A DNA stretch of 60,386 nt from Candidatus Gastranaerophilales bacterium (GCA_023662705.1 JAMPIM010000002.1:33683-94068), one strand, 5' to 3'; counted from the stretch's first letter, positions 1 through 8,666 are shown. The notes: generated by a model from the letters alone, not told the origin. Program-made: numbers and translations.

Positions 1-57
1 AGGTTTATGACTTTCGTCTCCTTCAATCGTCCACCAGGCGGTTTCCTCACCTGACGT
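1..57 (-). ncRNA. 5' part of a structured transcript running off the left edge (leader or ncRNA)
   Basis: Read on the minus strand, the first 57 bases after a strong promoter fold into two small GNRA-capped hairpins. In one, CAGGUGAG pairs with CCGCCUG around a GAAA loop with one bulged A, and is itself enclosed by CGUC/GACG. In the other, GAC pairs with GUC around GAAA. A GAAGGAG that could be a Shine-Dalgarno sequence lies between them, but no start codon follows at normal spacing before the edge. It may be the leader of a gene outside the window or a stable RNA; I recognise no family. Confidence 0.35.
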
Positions 58-62
58 TCTCT

Positions 63-123
63 ATCATATCGCTTCAATTTTTGTTGTCAACATCTTTTTT
101 TTAAGAGTTACATTTCGTTACAA
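63..123 (-). promoter_or_regulatory. Sigma-70 promoter with upstream tandem TGTAAC element
   Basis: On the minus strand TTGACA (85-90) and TATGAT (63-68) are separated by 16 bp. Upstream, TTGTAACGAAATGTAAC (107-123) gives two TGTAAC copies 10 bp apart. The first copy begins 33 bp before the -35 box, nearly the same register as at the flagellar-type promoters in this window. It would drive the structured RNA that leaves the left edge. Confidence 0.6.
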
Positions 124-159
124 TTTGTAGAGAATTCTTTAATTTTTAAATGTGCTATC

Positions 160-283
160 TTTATATTCCGGCTTTACGGTGGTGTCTGTCGATCGGTAAA
201 ATTCACTCAGAGAGCTCATTCCACTTCCCAACCTCTGTTGGCACCTAGTGTAAAACATTTTTCTTTGCCCGCCTCAAGCGAAC
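160..283 (-). ncRNA. Candidate structured small RNA, family unknown
   Basis: This follows a near-ideal promoter and has no convincing ORF. On the minus strand I can draw several hairpins: UUCGC/GCGGG around UUGAG near the 5' end; CACU and CCAAC pairing with GUUGG and AGUG around AGAG; and UUUAC/GUAAA around an 18-base loop. The 5' stretch (GUUCGC...GCGGGC) and a later CGAxCGACA recall bits of 6S RNA, but I could not form the closing stem and central bubble, so I do not name it. No U-rich terminator is visible; the 3' end is a guess. Confidence 0.35.
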
Positions 284-289
284 TCAATC

Positions 290-318
290 ATTATAGAATG
301 CTAATTTTTAAATTGCAA
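290..318 (-). promoter_or_regulatory. Sigma-70 promoter of the candidate small RNA
   Basis: On the minus strand TTGCAA (313-318) and TATAAT (290-295) lie 17 bp apart, predicting a transcription start near 283. It sits just downstream of the stop codon of the giant gene, so it gives the region below 290 its own transcription. Confidence 0.6.
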
Positions 319-366
319 GTGTTTTTTTAACAATTTTTAAAATCGGCATATTTAAAGCCTTTCAGC

Positions 367-3300
367 CTAGTCTCCAAACACTATAAATGGTAAATCTCTT
401 TCAATCGCATGCTCTTTTAAGAAATTTAATCTATTTGTAGAGTTAACAAAAGATATTGCATTACCGACCTCCCCTTCCGGAGCATAGGCAAACACGCCCA
501 TTACATCCGGGTTTGTAATATACATTTCATTGTATTCTCGATTACCTCTGCGAACATTAGAATTAATAGTCGCAAAAGCTTTTATAATCTTGTCTCTTAT
601 TTCAGCAGGCTCAATTTCATGCATAGATTTATTTTCATTAGCTTTAACAAAAGCAATGTATTCCGCATCATCCATGCCGGTTGCTTCTTTTATCATGTTA
701 GAAATATATAATCTGTCTGATTCACGTTCAGCTCCGAATAGGTATTGACGTTTGAATTTATCCAGAAATTTACCGCAGCCCGAGCCCGAATCCGTATTCC
801 CGCCGCCATGGACATATTTTGTATCAACGTCAAGTAAAACACCTTGTGTTCTAAAGAATCTGAATTTACTTTCAGGACGTTCCGCATAACTGACTGAAAG
901 CAATACATCAGAATCAATCAAGCCAAATGCGTCAAACTTCGCAAGTTGATTAACATAATCCAAACCGTGAACGAAGAATTTTATATTACCGGTTTCGACA
1001 TCACATTCCTCACCTTTAAGATTAACGCCTTTTGCCATTGTACCACGCGATGAAGCGCCATTAGGGAATCCTAATGCCTGCCAGTCTTCAACTTCATTAT
1101 ATTTAATAACAATAAGTCCGTCTGAATCTTTATAAACTCCTTTTATATTAGTTGTACCGTCAGGGTTAACATGAGTAATTGCTTTTGCAATAGTACTTGC
1201 TTTTGGCATTCTTGTCACCGGTAGAAGCGGTTGGGATTTCTTAAGCTCATTTACATATTCTCTTATTCTGCGGGCATAAATATCCGCAACCTCACCATGG
1301 CTTACAGGAGTTCCTCCGGTTTTATTAAACACCCTCGTTTCACCATTAAACCTTGCCCTGCTATCACCAACTGTTGTGTCATGGAAATAGTCGCTCTTTT
1401 TAACAGCTCTTAAATCAGCATGAGTAAACATTAATGCCATGTCAAACAAATTATCCTGTCTCAAATCATAAGCAACTGATTGTAAACGTCTTGTTAGTTC
1501 TTGTTCTGATTTTGCGGTATTTACATATCCCAGCCACTCATGCTGACGAGACAGAGTAAATAATTTAATCTCTTCATCTTTAGTAAGATTAAATTTCTTA
1601 GCAATAAAGAAGGCATCGAAACTTCCTTCTGATGCATGAGTTTTATCAGAAATACCTTCAACCTTGGTAATATCATGCAATAAAGATGCCAGCATCATTA
1701 TTTTCTTATCAGATTCATTGAGAGATTTAAAATTCGGGTCCTGTGAAACTTTTTGCATTACTTTTAAAGAATGCTGCAGCACTGAATAGTCATGTGCCCC
1801 ATGCTGAGTTTTACCGATTTGAGCTCTTAGCTCCGGTAATACGTCGACAACATCATTTAAAAGTTTTTCTATAGCAGGATTGCTGCACTTAATGGCATTT
1901 TGTTCAGAGAATCTTATTACATCAGCTCTCAAGGACTCAACTACTGCCTTTGTTGCAGGATCATTAATCTCTGCAAGTTTTTTCCCGTTATTAAGATTAA
2001 CAGGATAACCTTTTATTGAAAAACCGGTTTCGTTAGTTTTGTTACGATAAAGTTCAAATCCAAAGTAATCATATACTTTTTGACGTTCGCCTGCTGAAAG
2101 ATGTTTAACTTTATCCAAAGTTGTTCTTATAAACTGTTCACGAGAAAATTCTTGTGTAATACTAAGATTCGCAAAATCTTCATCCGAAATTTTAGCAAGC
2201 GTAGTTGAAAGTTCGCTCACAGAATGATTAAATGCTTCAATTTTTTTAGGTGTCAAAGTATTAGTTTCTATACCCATTGAACGAACAATCGCAGGAAGAA
2301 GGGAACAATATGTTTCTCTATCAGTAGGTATAAGCGGAAACATTTGTTTCATCTCAGGACTTATTTCAAACAAGCCGTCATTACATGCAACAAGAGAACG
2401 CAACAACTGCTTTTTCCCTGATACAGGAATTTCATTAATACTGTTTTTGCCATAGATATCAACCATTTGACATGCAATGGAAAGCTCTGAATCACTAAGT
2501 TTGGATAGTACATTTTTACCCGCAACTCTTTGTAATTTTTTCAACATGCCATAATCTACACGACCATAATTTTTTACTAAGAATGGAATATTATCAATTT
2601 CTAATTCCATTTTTTTATAGTTATCGCACAGTTTAATTGCATATTTAACGGCATCCTCAGTTGATGCATTATGAATAACTGTCGAAATTTGCGACTCAGT
2701 AAAACTGCCATTAGCTAAAAGTTTATCTGCCAATGCAATATTTATTTTTGTTGTTACCGCAATAATATCCCATGCTTCTTTTGGAGAAACTTTTCTCTCA
2801 AATAAAAGTTTAATTGCAAAATCACAATTATAATCGTGTGTATTTGAAAGAAGATTACGAATTGTATTTTTATCAAAATCAGGCTGCGCAAATATTTTTT
2901 CTGCAAGAGATTTATTTCCTGAGTTAATTCCGGATAAAATATCACGACGCTCAACTGCTGTTAAATCAGGTCTTGTTGCAACTTTTTCCGCAACAGATAC
3001 GCCACTTTCTCCAGCGTAACATAATATATCACAGATTTCTTTATTATTAGCCTCTGGGTTTTTGTATAGTTTTTCTGCTATTTCAAGATTTTTTTCATTA
3101 ACATATTTCAATATCAAAGAAATGTAATACTTCGGAAAATCTTTATCTTCGCATAGCATCTTCGCAAAAGCTGCATTTTCAGGTTTTATGATTTCTAAAA
3201 TATCCATGCAGGTTTTATCCGTTATACCAAGTTCTTGTCGTCTTTTAATCAAATCAAGGAATAACTCTTTTGTATCTTTTTGAAAGAAACTTGAAATCTC

Positions 3301-6234
3301 TTTAGCCGCACCATTGGAATTAGTAGTACGCCAAAACTGTCCATAAGCATCGTCGTAAGAGACAAGATCCTTTTCAATCATTTCTCTAACAGAATGCCAA
3401 GCATCGCAGTTACTAGCAGAGAACAAGATTCTTAACAGCATGCCGTCATCCACATCTTCAAAGCCGTCTAAGGAACCTCTGACCTCCCGAACAATAATAT
3501 CTAATTTTTCCTGTAACTGTTTTGCGGTAAAATTTTCACCGTCATATATATAATGTCGCAGCTTGTAATCGCCATCCAAACCGTATTTATTTAATATTTT
3601 ATATATTTCAACACACTCAGGTTTAGGAGAAACACAGAACCAGTACACATCAATTTCTTTTAAAACATCCTTAGAAACAGTATTGTTAAGATTTTGCATG
3701 CGCTCAACAAGTGTTTTAAAATCAAATTTCTTTGTATCCCAAACATGACGAGAACCTACAATCCTGTGTAAAACAGATTCTCCGCCATCATATGCAGGAG
3801 GCATTTTCGCTAATTCACGAACAAATGCAGCCGCATTTTCATAATCACCATCCTTAATAATATAACTGTATACTTCGCCTTCCGGCCATTCGCCAACATC
3901 CTCAAATGCTTGAAGTAGCTTATGAACACCTTCAAAATCTGTTACACCATTTTCTTTTAATGCGTTAATAAAATTTGCAGGATTTCTAACTGCATCAGGC
4001 AGTTTTTCAGAATTAAATTTTGCAAATAAATTATAAGTATCTGTATATAATTTTAAATTTTCACTCAAGCTGCCATAAGCCATTAAATCAGTTATCTGAT
4101 TAGCATATTTTTTCTTACATTCATCAGAACAACTATCCATAAATTGTTTTGCTAATACAACATCACCCTGCAAAATTTTATCAATCCGAGATACATGAAC
4201 TCCTTCACTCCAACTAAAATCTAACCCAGCTTTTTCGCATTGTTCGACAATTCTTTTAAGATGAGAAGCAAACACCGTTACATCATCATTATAACTTATC
4301 TCAATATTAAGCGCTTTAGCTCTATTTACATCGGTTTGAAATGCACTTAAAAGCTCTGGTGTAATTTTAGACGGATCTTCTATTCTTAAACAATCATAGG
4401 TACTAAAATAATCTTCTCCTAATATTTTAGATATTTTTGCCTGAGCTTCAATTCGTTCATGTGTCAACAACGGAATGTCATTGTCATTACAGTAGCGTAA
4501 TGAATCAAATATATCCGCAAATTCAAATCCTGATTTGCGATAAATATCGTTCGCAATATTCATTCTGTCAATAAACAATTCATCACTTTTGGATTTTTGC
4601 AATAGAGAATACATTACATCAAAAGTATTATCATCTCCTTTACAAAAATATGATTTAATAATGTCATAATTATTTTGATTAATATATTTTATCAAATCTG
4701 CATCATCGGAAAAAGCAACTTCTTTTATTGTAGAAATTATTTCAAAAGGAGACATTGTAGATATATCTGAGTCAGATTCCAATGATTTTGAAGCAAAATG
4801 CCATCCATTAACCATCGTATTTAAATCTTCTACATCATTTCTAAGTGATGCAATTTGTGTATCAGAAAGTCCCCAATTTCTAAGAATTGCATCAGCCTCT
4901 GAATCAGAAATATTTTCAACAGTAAACAAATCAGAGAGAGTACTTATCTTTTCCGGCAAAGGCGGCTTAGGTTTTGTTGATGGAGCTTCGTGAGAAGTTG
5001 GAACAGCACCATCAGCCTTTTTTCCGAAAACTTTACCAGAAAGTTTACCCATACCTTTAAATCCGCCGCCGATTGCAGGTGCCAGAATCAAACCGCCAAG
5101 TCCGCCTTGGGCAAAAGAGCTTAATAACGCGGAAGCAGTTATTTCTTCGCCTTTTTCATTCATTTCATAAGCTGTTCTGAAAGTTGTATCGATTGAACCT
5201 CCTAAAGCACCGTCAACAGCTGCCTCTGAACCAAAAGAGAGCACCCAACGTTTAAAGAAAGTCCCGCCTGCATATTCATAACCAACAGGATTTGTCAGCA
5301 TCGTTTTTACTGTTTGTTTTCCAACAGCTTCAACAGACTCTTTTCCTACATGTTTAAGAGCCTGAACTCCACATCTTGCTGCGACGTTTCTTCCGACAGC
5401 GCCGCCGATACCACCTGTTATCGGAGCTAACAAACCTGAAAAACCTCCTGTGATAAAATCTTTAGTAAAAGTTGTGTATTCGCGTTTTGCACTATGAGCA
5501 TCCCAAGCTTTCAAACCGCTTTTAATTAATCCCGCTGACACTGTAGCAGCCGCTAAACCTACTGCAATTGAGGCTCCGCCCGTAAACGGAGCTGCTGCAA
5601 CAGCACCCATGTAAATACCGACTGACAATATCCCTGAAACAAAATCACCTGCAAAATCAGCTGCCATTTCCTGACCTTCTTCATAAGCTTCAACAGCAGT
5701 CTCTGATTTTGTTTTTAGTTCACCGTTTTTAAACTTGGATATGTTTTCAGAAGTATATTCCAAACCTGTTATTTTTTCAAACGCTTCTTTTACATTCCCG
5801 TTTTTTAATGCATCTTGTTCCTCTGCTTGTGCTTTCTTTATATCATTTGTACTGTCCGTACACCAATCAAGAAGATTATTCTTTGTCCAATTCCAAGCTT
5901 TACCGAGAAAGCCGTTTTTAGATTCTGCTTCTTCGGTCTTTGAGGTTACAGATTCACTGCGAGCTTGCAAAAGCGAAAGAAGCTGGCTTTCTTCTTCTTG
6001 AGTTAGTTCAATTGATGGGCTCTCAATAGATAATCCGCCAAAATTTAAACCCTGTAAATTATTAGATAGAATTGATACACGCTCATCTTCAGAAAGAGTT
6101 ATATCTGAGGCTGCATTATTAATAATAGACAATATCTGCTCATCAGAATATGTGCGCAGTTCTGCATACTGCTGTCTATATGCCGTTATCAGCTGTTTTT
6201 GTTCTGTCGTTAACCTTTCTGCCATAGAGTCCAC
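367..6234 (-). CDS. Giant multidomain protein with HD domain, unknown function (1955 aa)
   Basis: I do not recognise this protein as a whole. The N-terminal ~95 residues are helical and polar. Residues ~190-400 are rich in Gly/Ala with several hydrophobic stretches that could insert in a membrane. A long alpha-helical stretch follows, in which residues ~1000-1220 look like degenerate repeats of about 30-35 residues (AEKL/AEKI-type units). An HD-type domain lies near 1490-1650, with a QHSLKVM helix and the HD pair at 1520-1521 (LLHDITK), so metal-dependent phosphohydrolase activity is possible. The last ~250 residues are globular and unassigned. There is no classical signal peptide. The first codon is GTG (6234); ATG at 6225 is equally possible, and neither has a strong Shine-Dalgarno. 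A sigma-28-type promoter lies just upstream, which ties expression to late flagellar genes. An exported effector or large cell-envelope protein is a hypothesis only. Confidence 0.85.
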   Translation of the reverse strand: MDSMAERLTTEQKQLITAYRQQYAELRTYSDEQILSIINNAASDITLSEDERVSILSNNLQGLNFGGLSIESPSIELTQEEESQLLSLLQARSESVTSKTEEAESKNGFLGKAWNWTKNNLLDWCTDSTNDIKKAQAEEQDALKNGNVKEAFEKITGLEYTSENISKFKNGELKTKSETAVEAYEEGQEMAADFAGDFVSGILSVGIYMGAVAAAPFTGGASIAVGLAAATVSAGLIKSGLKAWDAHSAKREYTTFTKDFITGGFSGLLAPITGGIGGAVGRNVAARCGVQALKHVGKESVEAVGKQTVKTMLTNPVGYEYAGGTFFKRWVLSFGSEAAVDGALGGSIDTTFRTAYEMNEKGEEITASALLSSFAQGGLGGLILAPAIGGGFKGMGKLSGKVFGKKADGAVPTSHEAPSTKPKPPLPEKISTLSDLFTVENISDSEADAILRNWGLSDTQIASLRNDVEDLNTMVNGWHFASKSLESDSDISTMSPFEIISTIKEVAFSDDADLIKYINQNNYDIIKSYFCKGDDNTFDVMYSLLQKSKSDELFIDRMNIANDIYRKSGFEFADIFDSLRYCNDNDIPLLTHERIEAQAKISKILGEDYFSTYDCLRIEDPSKITPELLSAFQTDVNRAKALNIEISYNDDVTVFASHLKRIVEQCEKAGLDFSWSEGVHVSRIDKILQGDVVLAKQFMDSCSDECKKKYANQITDLMAYGSLSENLKLYTDTYNLFAKFNSEKLPDAVRNPANFINALKENGVTDFEGVHKLLQAFEDVGEWPEGEVYSYIIKDGDYENAAAFVRELAKMPPAYDGGESVLHRIVGSRHVWDTKKFDFKTLVERMQNLNNTVSKDVLKEIDVYWFCVSPKPECVEIYKILNKYGLDGDYKLRHYIYDGENFTAKQLQEKLDIIVREVRGSLDGFEDVDDGMLLRILFSASNCDAWHSVREMIEKDLVSYDDAYGQFWRTTNSNGAAKEISSFFQKDTKELFLDLIKRRQELGITDKTCMDILEIIKPENAAFAKMLCEDKDFPKYYISLILKYVNEKNLEIAEKLYKNPEANNKEICDILCYAGESGVSVAEKVATRPDLTAVERRDILSGINSGNKSLAEKIFAQPDFDKNTIRNLLSNTHDYNCDFAIKLLFERKVSPKEAWDIIAVTTKINIALADKLLANGSFTESQISTVIHNASTEDAVKYAIKLCDNYKKMELEIDNIPFLVKNYGRVDYGMLKKLQRVAGKNVLSKLSDSELSIACQMVDIYGKNSINEIPVSGKKQLLRSLVACNDGLFEISPEMKQMFPLIPTDRETYCSLLPAIVRSMGIETNTLTPKKIEAFNHSVSELSTTLAKISDEDFANLSITQEFSREQFIRTTLDKVKHLSAGERQKVYDYFGFELYRNKTNETGFSIKGYPVNLNNGKKLAEINDPATKAVVESLRADVIRFSEQNAIKCSNPAIEKLLNDVVDVLPELRAQIGKTQHGAHDYSVLQHSLKVMQKVSQDPNFKSLNESDKKIMMLASLLHDITKVEGISDKTHASEGSFDAFFIAKKFNLTKDEEIKLFTLSRQHEWLGYVNTAKSEQELTRRLQSVAYDLRQDNLFDMALMFTHADLRAVKKSDYFHDTTVGDSRARFNGETRVFNKTGGTPVSHGEVADIYARRIREYVNELKKSQPLLPVTRMPKASTIAKAITHVNPDGTTNIKGVYKDSDGLIVIKYNEVEDWQALGFPNGASSRGTMAKGVNLKGEECDVETGNIKFFVHGLDYVNQLAKFDAFGLIDSDVLLSVSYAERPESKFRFFRTQGVLLDVDTKYVHGGGNTDSGSGCGKFLDKFKRQYLFGAERESDRLYISNMIKEATGMDDAEYIAFVKANENKSMHEIEPAEIRDKIIKAFATINSNVRRGNREYNEMYITNPDVMGVFAYAPEGEVGNAISFVNSTNRLNFLKEHAIERDLPFIVFGD

Positions 6235-6253
6235 TCACTATCTAACTCCATGG

Positions 6254-6315
6254 TTTACGGCATTTGGGGGGTAAATCTTTAGGTTTTTGAATATATTTGT
6301 TACATTTTTTTACAT
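6254..6315 (-). promoter_or_regulatory. Sigma-28-type promoter plus tandem TGTAAC element, giant gene
   Basis: On the minus strand TAAAGATT (6274-6281) and GCCGTAAA (6254-6261) match the flagellar sigma-28 consensus with a 12-bp spacer (usual 11). ATGTAAAAAAATGTAAC begins at 6315, exactly 34 bp before the -35 box. The whole block aligns base for base with the one at 6829-6889, including the shared AAAACCTAAAG. Confidence 0.75.
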
Positions 6316-6336
6316 TATTACGCAGACTTATTCGCA

Positions 6337-6362
6337 ATAAAAAAGACCGATTTCTCGGTCTT
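6337..6362 (-). terminator. Intrinsic terminator after the small acidic gene
   Basis: AAGACCGA pairs with TCGGTCTT around a short AT loop. On the minus strand it is followed by a T-run (plus-strand A-run 6338-6344). Confidence 0.8.
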
Positions 6363-6422
6363 GGAATTAATTAGTGTAGAAGTTTTTAATGAACGTAGGA
6401 AAATCTTATCTTACATCTTGGA

Positions 6423-6788
6423 CTATGCAACCATTCCCATTAGAGAATCCATTACAAAATCCATAACCATTGGCGCATTTTCTTCGCCGAATTCTTCTTG
6501 AACAATTCCATAAATCATTTCGAATTGTTCCATATAACCTGCCACTCTATCTTGAGTTTCAGGATCAACACCCGCAGGAGCTGTTACATTCTTTTGAGGT
6601 GCTACAAAAATATTATTTGATTCTAAAAAAGCCATTACTTTTGAAGGATCAACCTGAGTTTCTTCATAATTTACCGCAGGAGCTTGAGCTGCAGCGTTTT
6701 GAGGTGCTTCTTCTTCTCTTCTTTGAGAAACATATCCGCCAACACCGTAATTATTACCGCCAAATATTCTTCCGATTCCGTCTGTCAT
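6423..6788 (-). CDS. Small acidic unknown protein under sigma-28-type promoter (121 aa)
   Basis: No family recognised. The N-terminus (IFGGNNYGVGGYVSQ) is Gly/Asn/Tyr-rich, the middle is Ala/Pro/Glu-rich, and the last ~60 residues look like acidic amphipathic helices ending in FVMDSLMGMVA. The start is placed at ATG 6788 because AAAGGAG precedes it by 8 bases; ATG 6794 is too close to that site. An upstream in-frame ATG at 6869 is excluded because the promoter lies inside that extension. It has its own terminator and lies immediately upstream of the giant gene, which has the same promoter type. Size, acidity and pairing would fit a chaperone or partner for the giant protein; that is inference from position only. 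Confidence 0.8.
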   Translation of the reverse strand: MTDGIGRIFGGNNYGVGGYVSQRREEEAPQNAAAQAPAVNYEETQVDPSKVMAFLESNNIFVAPQKNVTAPAGVDPETQDRVAGYMEQFEMIYGIVQEEFGEENAPMVMDFVMDSLMGMVA

Positions 6789-6828
6789 GTCCATTACTCC
6801 TTTTTTTCTTTTTTCCTTTGTGTCATGT

Positions 6829-6889
6829 TTAACGGCACATTTTTTGAAAACTTTAGGTTTTTTGAGCACATTGTTACATTTCGTTACAT
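6829..6889 (-). promoter_or_regulatory. Sigma-28-type promoter plus tandem TGTAAC element, small acidic gene
   Basis: TAAAGTTT (6848-6855 on the minus strand), 11 bp, then GCCGTTAA (6829-6836): 15 of 16 matches to the sigma-28 consensus TAAAGTTT-N11-GCCGATAA. ATGTAACGAAATGTAAC begins at 6889, 34 bp upstream of the -35 box. Confidence 0.85.
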
Positions 6890-6895
6890 TGGCTA

Positions 6896-6924
6896 TTGAA
6901 AATATATTTTTAGTGAATTAATAT
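6896..6924 (+). promoter_or_regulatory. Promoter of rpmE
   Basis: TTGAAA (6896-6901) and TAATAT (6919-6924) with a 17-bp spacer, about 60 bp upstream of rpmE. It is back to back with the sigma-28-type promoter of the minus-strand gene. Confidence 0.5.
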
Positions 6925-6983
6925 AATAGAAGGTCGAAGTATTAAATATTCAAGTTTGGAATCTTGAAAGAAAGAAGGTCAAA

Positions 6984-7184
6984 ATGAAAAAAGAAATTCA
7001 TCCTGATTATAAGAAAACAGTTATCAAATGTGTTTGCGGTAACGAAATCGAAACAGGTTCTGTTGTAGACAATATCACAGTTGAAATTTGTTCAAACTGC
7101 CACCCGTTCTACACAGGTCAACAAAAAATCCTTGACTCTGAAGGTAGAGTTGAAAGATTTAAAAAACGTTACGGAACAAAATAA
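6984..7184 (+). CDS. rpmE: 50S ribosomal protein L31
   Basis: Ribosomal protein L31 of the large subunit, 66 residues, the usual length. It is the zinc-binding form: Cys17 and Cys19 (the C-V-C motif) and the later C-S-N-C pair can form the four-Cys site. The start has AGAAGG 8 bases upstream. It is a single-gene unit with its own promoter and a strong terminator. Recognition is by the conserved HPDY and PFYTG segments. Confidence 0.97.
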   Translation: MKKEIHPDYKKTVIKCVCGNEIETGSVVDNITVEICSNCHPFYTGQQKILDSEGRVERFKKRYGTK

Positions 7185-7197
7185 GTCTATTAAGAAA

Positions 7198-7229
7198 GAA
7201 GGTTTGAAAATTCAAACCTTCTTTTTTTT
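7198..7229 (+). terminator. Terminator of rpmE
   Basis: GAAGGTTTGAA pairs with TTCAAACCTTC around a minimal loop, followed by a run of T. Confidence 0.9.
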
Positions 7230-7291
7230 ATAAAACATGATATAATAATAAATGTTAATACCCCTTATTTTGAATACAAAGGAGAGATTGT

Positions 7292-8089
7292 ATGAAACGT
7301 AGAGCTTATACTCTCGCAGAAGTACTTATTGCGTTAGGAATAGTAGGAATTCTTGCAGCTGTAATGTTGCCGATGATTAATAAATACAAACCTGACACAA
7401 CAAAAGTCTTATATTTGAATACTTATGATGCATTGGCAGAGTCAATATCAGATATGGCAAGCAACGGATCTTATTATGTAAAAGATAACGGCGTATTTTT
7501 ATTCAATCAGCATCCGTTTGCAAACTTAGATGATTACCGAGACAGCACAAACAACAGACATACAATTGCAGGCGGTAGAGGAAAATTCTGCAGAGTTCTT
7601 GCTGAAAACTTTAATACTATAGAAGAGGCTAACGAAGTAAGATGCAGTAATAATAATGCAAATCAGCCAAATAGAAACTTTGGTGCAAATGATGTTTCAT
7701 TTACCAATAAAAACGGTGTAGAATTTTGGGTAGCAACCAACTCAAGCGCTGCCAACACTAACGGATGGAGAAACGAAGATAGTAACCGTTATGAAACATA
7801 TATTGTTATTGATGTTAACGGAAGCAACAATGGAGACAATTGCGTTTTTGGCAACAATTGCCCAAAACCTGACAGATTTACATTCAAAGTATCCGCTGAT
7901 GCAGAATTTTTACCTACAGATGAAATGGGTATAAGATATTTAGAAACCCGCTCTAATCTTAAATATAAAAAAATAGAAGATTATGCTGCTAACACTCAAT
8001 TGGAACGTGATATCAGAGATAGAGTTAATAAAGGCGACCGGGCATTTGAAACATTCCCGTTACCTGCATCACTTTTAAGAGATAATTAA
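7292..8089 (+). CDS. Prepilin-type protein with N-terminal methylation motif
   Basis: Secreted pilin or pseudopilin-like protein of 265 residues. Residues 1-30 form the class-III signal: KRR, then AYTLAEVLIALGIVGILAA with the conserved Glu five residues after the cleavage site. Tyr replaces the common Phe and Ala replaces the Gly before the cut. The rest is polar, Asn/Asp-rich and predicted to be extracytoplasmic. Four Cys, including the CVFGNNC pair, could make disulfides. AAAGGAG lies ahead of the start. It stands alone, without assembly genes nearby, so it depends on a type IV pilus or type II secretion machine encoded elsewhere. Whether it is a major or minor pilin cannot be told. Confidence 0.85.
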   Translation: MKRRAYTLAEVLIALGIVGILAAVMLPMINKYKPDTTKVLYLNTYDALAESISDMASNGSYYVKDNGVFLFNQHPFANLDDYRDSTNNRHTIAGGRGKFCRVLAENFNTIEEANEVRCSNNNANQPNRNFGANDVSFTNKNGVEFWVATNSSAANTNGWRNEDSNRYETYIVIDVNGSNNGDNCVFGNNCPKPDRFTFKVSADAEFLPTDEMGIRYLETRSNLKYKKIEDYAANTQLERDIRDRVNKGDRAFETFPLPASLLRDN

Positions 8090-8097
8090 TATAAAAA

Positions 8098-8125
8098 AGA
8101 GCCGATTAAAATCGGCTCTTTTTTT
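8098..8125 (+). terminator. Terminator of the prepilin gene
   Basis: AGAGCCGATT/AATCGGCTCT hairpin followed by seven T. Confidence 0.9.
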
Positions 8126-8126
8126 A

Positions 8127-8156
8127 TTGACAAAAATCCCTTTCTCACGATAAAAT
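8127..8156 (+). promoter_or_regulatory. Promoter of folK giving a leaderless transcript
   Basis: TTGACA (8127-8132), 18 bp, TAAAAT (8151-8156). The -10 box ends six bases before the ATG at 8163, so the transcript should begin at or next to the start codon; there is no room for a ribosome binding site. Confidence 0.65.
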
Positions 8157-8162
8157 TAGGCT

Positions 8163-8666
8163 ATGGCAATAGTTTATTTATCATTAGGTTCAAATATCGG
8201 CGACAGAGTCGGTTTCATCCAGCAAGCAACAAGCTTGCTTAGTTCTAATGAGAATATAAATATTGTATCAACATCATCTTTTTATGAATCCGAACCTTGG
8301 CAAATGGATTCAGATAACTGGTTTGTAAATGCGGTTATTCAAATATCAACCACTCTAATGCCTGAAACGCTACTAACAGAATGCCAGAAAATCGAAACAT
8401 TCTTAGGCAGAAAACGCCAAGCAGAAAATCCAAACTATACAGACAGAACAATAGATATTGATATAATCTGCTATGACAATCAGATTCTCAACACACCCGA
8501 ATTAACTATTCCGCATAAATATTTCCATAAAAGAGCATTTGTATTAGTTCCAATGCTTGAAATTGCGGAAGATTTTGTACACCCTGTTTTGGGGAAAACA
8601 GTTGAAGAATTGTTTGAAGATATAGAAAACCCGGAAATGGTTTGCTTGTATGGCACAAGAATCTAG
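8163..8666 (+). CDS. folK: 2-amino-4-hydroxy-6-hydroxymethyldihydropteridine diphosphokinase (HPPK)
   Basis: Transfers pyrophosphate from ATP to hydroxymethyl-dihydropterin in folate synthesis, in the cytoplasm. It is a single-domain HPPK of 167 residues. The start YLSLGSNIGDR and the YTDRTIDIDI segment with metal-binding Asp98 and Asp100 are typical. Translation probably starts on a leaderless mRNA. The last 17 bases overlap the next gene, which suggests translational coupling, although the downstream flavoprotein has no known link to folate. Confidence 0.95.
   Translation: MAIVYLSLGSNIGDRVGFIQQATSLLSSNENINIVSTSSFYESEPWQMDSDNWFVNAVIQISTTLMPETLLTECQKIETFLGRKRQAENPNYTDRTIDIDIICYDNQILNTPELTIPHKYFHKRAFVLVPMLEIAEDFVHPVLGKTVEELFEDIENPEMVCLYGTRI

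Noticed and set aside
160..283. 6S RNA
   Set aside because: Short matches to conserved pieces only; I could not build the long closing stem and central bubble, so the family name is not supported.
6789..6869. N-terminal extension of the small acidic protein from ATG 6869
   Set aside because: The sigma-28-type promoter lies inside the extension and the ribosome binding site points to ATG 6788.
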